64,000 nucleotides of DNA, taken from positions 1 to 64,000 of the forward strand of contig CANGIF010000009.1 of the NCBI GenBank assembly GCA_947453885.1, read 5' to 3'. Both the position numbers and the translations under genes were made by a program. This document shows, one piece after another, positions 58,988-64,000 of the stretch. The notes under the pieces are model-generated. The model saw only the letters and a list, made by a program, of their open reading frames with translations. It was not told the DNA's origin and searched no databases. Source of the stretch: Flavobacteriaceae bacterium. GTDB taxonomy: Bacteria; Bacteroidota; Bacteroidia; Flavobacteriales; Flavobacteriaceae. Every line of letters begins with the position of its first letter. Positions within the stretch are counted from its first letter, which is position 1.

Positions 58988-59701
58988 ATGAATTGCATTA
59001 TTATTGACGACGAAGAATTGGCAAGAGCTATTATAGGACAAATGATTGAAAGAAGTCCTCAATTGAAGTTATTACAAGTGTTTTCAAATGCAATGCAAGC
59101 TATCAAATTCTTAAATCAAAATGAAGTTGATTTAATTTTTCTCGACATTCACATGCCAGATTTTACAGGTTTCGATTTTATTCAATCCATTAAAAATCCA
59201 CCCAAAGTAATTTTAGTTACTGCCGATAGAAACTTCGCCATCGAAGCTTTCGAATACGAGTGCATTGTAGATTATTTAGTAAAACCCATAACTGAAGATC
59301 GCTTTCTTAAGTCCGTTCAAAAAGCCAATTCTAAGCAGTTAATCGATAGTAGTACAATTTCAGATAAAGAGGCAGCAGAGGAAGACAATGCAAACGAATT
59401 TTACATCAATATCGACCGTCGTTTAATCAAAATAGAATTTGCATTAGTCAACATTGTAGAAGCCAAAGGTGATTATATTCACATAAAAACCGAAGGAAAA
59501 AACTACATTGTGCATTCAACACTTAAAAAAATTGAAGACAAATTGCCTAAAGATTTGTTTTTAAAAGTACACCGTTCCTTTATTATCAATACCAAAAAAA
59601 TCATTGATATAGAAGATAATACAGTCTTAATTGACAAAGAAGTAATTCCGGTAAGTCGTGCCAATCGCCCCGAATTGATGAAACGCTTGAATTTGCTCTA
59701 A
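58988..59701 (+). CDS. LytTR-family response regulator
   Basis: MNCIIIDDEELARAIIGQMI; LIFLDIHMPDFTGFDFI; FLKVHRSFIINTKKIIDIEDNTVLIDKEVIPVSRANRPELMKRL. Confidence 0.94.
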   Translation: MNCIIIDDEELARAIIGQMIERSPQLKLLQVFSNAMQAIKFLNQNEVDLIFLDIHMPDFTGFDFIQSIKNPPKVILVTADRNFAIEAFEYECIVDYLVKPITEDRFLKSVQKANSKQLIDSSTISDKEAAEEDNANEFYINIDRRLIKIEFALVNIVEAKGDYIHIKTEGKNYIVHSTLKKIEDKLPKDLFLKVHRSFIINTKKIIDIEDNTVLIDKEVIPVSRANRPELMKRLNLL

Positions 59702-59895
59702 TTTATTCGTCAGCATACTTTACAACAACTTAAATTTCCATTACGATGATCTTTCCTGCCTTGGGAAGGTTGTTTTTATTGATAAATAAATTTTTAAAAG
59801 CATTTTTTAAATTACCTTAAATTCAATAAATACTAACGATTAAGTAAATTGTAAAATCATTTAAAGTAGCCTTCTTTGGTTGTGTTTGCTACCTT

Positions 59896-60858
59896 CTATA
59901 AAGCTAATTGCATTGTTGTTCCTGCTAATACAGTGTAAAGTGTATCGTTAATTTTTATACAAATGTTTATAGCACTTGTGTTGGTAACGCTATTTTTGTT
60001 AACAGCAAATTTAAGGTTGCTAAAAGCATTGATGTAATCCACCAAATCAATTTGTTTAGTGTAATAAATACTTGGATTATTGGCTAGTATTTTAAAGAAT
60101 TTTTCGGTTTCGTTCCATTTTTTTGAATCGGTTCCCATTTCCCAACTGTGTCCCCAAATGTCTAGTACTGCTAGCTCTTTGGTTTGTAAAAAAGCAGTAA
60201 CTGTAGTGTAAAATTGCGCCAGTTCATTTTGGTCTTTTTCGGGTTGGTTGGGTTCCCAGTAAGCTTTTCCAAACTGATGAATGGTGGGATGCCATCTTAA
60301 AAAATCTTTAGGGATTTCAAAATTATAAGAATCTCCAACGGTTCTGGCATATTCAATTCCTAATCCATTTAAGTCCTCAACTACAGCATCGTTGGTATTG
60401 CCAAAGGGATAAGCCATTCCTCTTACGGGGTAACCCATCAAGCGTTCAAGTTCTTTTCGGTCTTCTACAATTTCATAAATAACGTCTATTTTAGAAATAT
60501 CCGGTAAATTGGGATGATTAGCCGAATGTACCGAAACTTCGTGGCCTGAAAAAAGCGGCTTGATTTCCTCTTTATTAAGATAGGTAGTTGTTCCTAACTT
60601 GTTAGAATTCAAATGAAAAGTTCCCACAAGATGGTACTTATTCATCAATTGCACCAACTGTCTGTCTTCGGTTCTTCCATCGTCATAACTTAAAATTAAA
60701 GCTTTTGTTTTTCCTTCAGGGAAAAGCATATCAACTTTTAGGGCACTTTTAGTAATTTCAGGATTGGTTTGCGCTACTGTAGTCAAAGCAACCAATAGTA
60801 GCAGTAAAGTTGTTTTTTTCATTGTTACTTGTTTAACTGTCCAACCATTTTTTGACAT
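59896..60858 (-). CDS. Secreted polysaccharide deacetylase family protein
   Basis: GKTKALILSYDDGRTEDRQLVQLMNKYHLVGTFHLNSNKLG; HEVSVHSANHPNLPDI; GMAYPFGN. Confidence 0.9.
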   Translation of the reverse strand: MSKNGWTVKQVTMKKTTLLLLLVALTTVAQTNPEITKSALKVDMLFPEGKTKALILSYDDGRTEDRQLVQLMNKYHLVGTFHLNSNKLGTTTYLNKEEIKPLFSGHEVSVHSANHPNLPDISKIDVIYEIVEDRKELERLMGYPVRGMAYPFGNTNDAVVEDLNGLGIEYARTVGDSYNFEIPKDFLRWHPTIHQFGKAYWEPNQPEKDQNELAQFYTTVTAFLQTKELAVLDIWGHSWEMGTDSKKWNETEKFFKILANNPSIYYTKQIDLVDYINAFSNLKFAVNKNSVTNTSAINICIKINDTLYTVLAGTTMQLAL

Positions 60859-60945
60859 CGCAGACTCTTTCTCTTCTTATTATTTTAGCCTCGGTATCTA
60901 AAAATTAGAAATACAAAACTATTCGTTTTTTCTTTACTAATAGTC

Positions 60946-62286
60946 CTAATGTGTAATTATGACTTTTTTTGTAATGGTAGTTGTAGTATCGGATATTTTT
61001 ACAAAATACGTTCCTGAATAGATGGTTTCTATATTCAAGTAACACATTGTGCTGCCTTGTTTTAAAATATCTTCTAAAATTAATTTACCGTTTACATCTA
61101 TTAATTCTATTTTTATTTCATTTACTGCTGGTGCATACGATTGAATAACCAAGATGTCGCTTGATGGATTAGGAAATAAAGACAAGCCAATTTGATCTAA
61201 ATTAGTATTAGCTACCGATAAAGCTGGTGTGTAGGTTGTTACGGTTTCACTTATGGTTGCATGTAAAGTAGTTTGAACTGTACCATGATAATATTTTCCT
61301 AAAAGATACGGATATACAGGTTTATTATCGGCATCAATAGTAGCAAAATAACAATAAATTCCGTTGGGATATTCAGGAGTTTTACAAAATCTTCCGTTGC
61401 TCTCATCTAAATCACCCAAACCAGCAACATATTCAAAATCTTCTAAATAAGCCCCCAAAACTGCTTGAATTTGTGGAGCTCCTGGCCCCATAATTTGAAC
61501 CATTTCTGTTAAAGTTGGCCCTACAGCAGCAGTTCCATCAGGCAATGTAGTTCTTGCCGTAATATTTCTTAATCGATAACTAGGAGTGATTCTCTTTATA
61601 GGTGATGTTGGATCCAATGGATCGGTATATCCAAAAGCTCCATAAATAGGAAAACCGTCCGCTGCAAAACCAATAAGCGGGCCGTGTGCGGCTGCGTTTG
61701 GAACATAAAGTCCATCGGCTAAATAAATATTGCATATTGAGGATGTAGGTACAGTTTCAATATTAAAGGCCGAAGGATTTTGATGGTGATGATAATCGGA
61801 AGTCATGGGTCCTGGATGACCATGCGCGCAATCAAAACCAATATTTTCAAAGTAAACGGCATTAGAATGCCATTTATTTAGATTGTTATAAGATCCCCCA
61901 TCTCCTGCAGTGTAAGCCACTGTACCATTAATAAAAGCGGCGACTGCACCCATGCCCACTAAGGTATTGGTTGTAGCTACTGTTGGATTTAAAGGCATTT
62001 TAATAATATAATTGTTATTTAATGCGGTTGAAACGGGACCTGTAGCAAATGGCCCAGTTACAAAAGCTGGAACTCCAGTGGCAGTTACATAAACATAATT
62101 TGCAGAATATTGCACCTTCTGAACGTTGGCGTTGATTGAAGTGGTGACTGGGGTTGGATTTCCAGTTAAATAATACCTTCCTTTGGTATTATTAGTGTTT
62201 TGCAACCAAGACAAAATCGCAGGATTGGTTTGAGCAAAAGTGGTACTACTTACAATTAACAGTAACAAAATTAGTTTTGATTTCAT
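60946..62286 (-). CDS. YHYH-domain protein with T9SS type A sorting domain
   Basis: NIGFDCAHGHPGPMTSDYHHHQNPSAF; LIGFAADGFPIYGAFGY; C-term LSLFPNPSSDILVIQSYAPA...SGTYFVKISDTTTTITKKVIITH. Confidence 0.9.
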   Translation of the reverse strand: MKSKLILLLLIVSSTTFAQTNPAILSWLQNTNNTKGRYYLTGNPTPVTTSINANVQKVQYSANYVYVTATGVPAFVTGPFATGPVSTALNNNYIIKMPLNPTVATTNTLVGMGAVAAFINGTVAYTAGDGGSYNNLNKWHSNAVYFENIGFDCAHGHPGPMTSDYHHHQNPSAFNIETVPTSSICNIYLADGLYVPNAAAHGPLIGFAADGFPIYGAFGYTDPLDPTSPIKRITPSYRLRNITARTTLPDGTAAVGPTLTEMVQIMGPGAPQIQAVLGAYLEDFEYVAGLGDLDESNGRFCKTPEYPNGIYCYFATIDADNKPVYPYLLGKYYHGTVQTTLHATISETVTTYTPALSVANTNLDQIGLSLFPNPSSDILVIQSYAPAVNEIKIELIDVNGKLILEDILKQGSTMCYLNIETIYSGTYFVKISDTTTTITKKVIITH

Positions 62287-62508
62287 AATATAAATATTTA
62301 TTTTAATAGGTTATATGGTATCGCTTTATTTTCATTGGTGTTTGTTTGCAACAAACTTTTTGTTAATGGCGATTTCATATTCTAAAGTTTTATTTGGATA
62401 ATTACTGCCAAATGTACTTTTAGAACGAAAGGGTAAAAAATGAAAATCGGTTGAGTTGTAGAAAAAAAGGATTGAATTGTAATAATAAAAGAATAGAGGT
62501 GTAATTCC

Positions 62509-63264
62509 TTAATTATCCAACCATTTTTTAAAATCAGTAACGCGATCTCGGCTTACAATTCGGGTATCATTATCCAGAAACTTTGTAGCAATAGACAAAC
62601 GGCTATTGAAATACGTATTCACTTTTTCAATAGAATGAATATTTAGAATTATTTTTCTATTGATTCGGAAAAAGTTTTTGGGTTGCAACATCGTTTCCAA
62701 CTGATCTAAGGTGTAATCGATGAGGTAATTATTGCCTTTGTTGGTTACTAAAAAAGACAAACTTTCTTTGGTTTCAAAATGATGAACGTCTTCAACGGGA
62801 ATGGTAGCTATGGTTTGTCCTAATTTGACTAAAAAACGGGTTTTGTATTCTTTGTTTATTTGTTGATATGCGTTTGTAATACTAGAAATCAAGTCTTTAT
62901 TTGCGGACTGTTGTTGTTTTTTAAATTTATCAATTGCAAATTGTAAATCTTGTAAATCAATGGGTTTTAATAAATAATCAATACTATTTTGTTTGAAAGC
63001 TTGAATAGCATACTTGTCATAAGCAGTAGTAAAAATAACTGGAATTTCTAGTTGTATTTGGTTGAAAATTTCAAAACTATTGCCATCAGCCAAATGAATA
63101 TCCATAAAGATTAAATCGGCTTGCAGTCCTTGTTTGAAAGCCGCTACAGAAGCAGTAATGGTATCAAAATAGTGACCAACTACTATTGATGCATCCATTT
63201 TTTGCAACAGAACAGTGAGATGTTCTGCCGAAAGTTTTTCGTCTTCTATAATTATAACCTTCAT
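62509..63264 (-). CDS. LytTR-family response regulator
   Basis: MKVIIIEDEKLSAEHLTVLLQKM; LIFMDIHLADGNSFEIF; FFRINRKIILNIHSIEKVNTYFNSRLSIAT. Confidence 0.94.
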   Translation of the reverse strand: MKVIIIEDEKLSAEHLTVLLQKMDASIVVGHYFDTITASVAAFKQGLQADLIFMDIHLADGNSFEIFNQIQLEIPVIFTTAYDKYAIQAFKQNSIDYLLKPIDLQDLQFAIDKFKKQQQSANKDLISSITNAYQQINKEYKTRFLVKLGQTIATIPVEDVHHFETKESLSFLVTNKGNNYLIDYTLDQLETMLQPKNFFRINRKIILNIHSIEKVNTYFNSRLSIATKFLDNDTRIVSRDRVTDFKKWLDN

Positions 63265-64000
63265 TTCTTTTGAATTAATGGCAAAATTACTTTAAAAGTG
63301 GCTCCATTGGTACTAACTGTTACTTTTTCATCGGTAAAATAAGAATAACGTTTTTCGATGTTTTTTAAACCAGTTTTAGTACTGTCCGTAACGTTGCTTC
63401 TTGGTTGTATTGGATTTTCAATTACTAACGATTTGTTTTCCGTATAAATCAATACTTGTAACGGATGGGCTTGCGATGTTTCGTTGTGTTGAATGGTATT
63501 CTCGACCAACATTTGCAAACACATGGGCAATATATAAACTGAATTTGTATTTTCTTCAATTTTAATTTCAAACGAAATGCTGTCTTCAAACCGAATTTTT
63601 TGCAAATAAATATAATGGTTTAAAAACGTCAATTCTTCTTGCAACGGAACCAATTCTGCATTTTTAGTGTCCAAAACATACCGATACACTTTGGCTAATT
63701 CATTGATAAAATCGGCCGCTTTGTCTTGGTTTTTATAAACTAACGAAGTCAAGACGCTTAAATTATTGAATAGAAAATGGGGATTCAGTTGGTTTTTCAG
63801 GTTTTGCAATTGTGCATTGGCACTTTCGGTTTTGTGTTGTTCCAATTCTACAATGCTTGTTTTCCATGATTTTAAAAACTGTAAGCAAGTAAAAACCATT
63901 AAAATAATGAACGTAATAAGTAAAGTGGGCACAAATACTTCTTTCAACTTTGGACTAAAAACGTCTACTTCTCCAAATTTTAAATAATTGATAATTAGAA
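63261..64000 (-). CDS. LytS-like sensor histidine kinase (partial, runs off right edge)
   Basis: LKNQLNPHFLFNNLSVLTSLVYKNQDKAADFINELAKVYRYVL; LVENTIQHNE; frame stays open from the TTG at 63947 to the edge (..LIINYLKFGEVDVFSPKLKEVFVPTLL). Confidence 0.92.
   Translation of the reverse strand, partial: LIINYLKFGEVDVFSPKLKEVFVPTLLITFIILMVFTCLQFLKSWKTSIVELEQHKTESANAQLQNLKNQLNPHFLFNNLSVLTSLVYKNQDKAADFINELAKVYRYVLDTKNAELVPLQEELTFLNHYIYLQKIRFEDSISFEIKIEENTNSVYILPMCLQMLVENTIQHNETSQAHPLQVLIYTENKSLVIENPIQPRSNVTDSTKTGLKNIEKRYSYFTDEKVTVSTNGATFKVILPLIQKK

Noticed and set aside
59705-59720. CGTCAGCATACTTTAC after the LytTR gene as a fifth E element
   Set aside because: Lacks TTTGGCAC and the downstream box; the similarity is short and has an insertion.

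Overview
The window is a Flavobacterium-like (Bacteroidota) chromosomal segment: low GC, T9SS sorting domains, and TTTG/TAnnTTTG-type promoters. Nothing was searched or computed; calls rest on reading the sequence and supplied translations and on recognising motifs. Most of the window is conserved core: psd-cdsA-LUD-ftsH-rsfS/birA, hemN, icd, rlmF, a thiamine diphosphokinase, rsmE, tsaD/tamB, pfkA-gapA-mgsA, and an ABC transporter. Four areas stand out. (1) About 7.0-12.5 kb is an accessory island of small genes with four copies of a conserved 5' element (ACGTCAtacTTTGGCACtc...). It holds a GmrSD-like DUF262/DUF1524 protein, a stand-alone DnaB C-terminal ATPase, a stand-alone FtsZ C-terminal-domain protein, and two paralogous orphan proteins. 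(2) 52.9-59.7 kb is a compact seven-gene set: REC, H-NOX, HNOBA-like/PAS histidine kinase, FIST (NosP-like), soluble histidine kinase, Hpt, LytTR. It reads as a candidate dual nitric-oxide-sensing phosphorelay, with a 21-bp-phased direct repeat upstream. (3) 2.69-3.0 kb is a nested 21/63-bp repeat array between a LytTR regulator and an orphan protein. (4) tamB appears to have no ATG/GTG/TTG start upstream of its membrane anchor. No rRNA, tRNA, CRISPR array or transposase was recognised.
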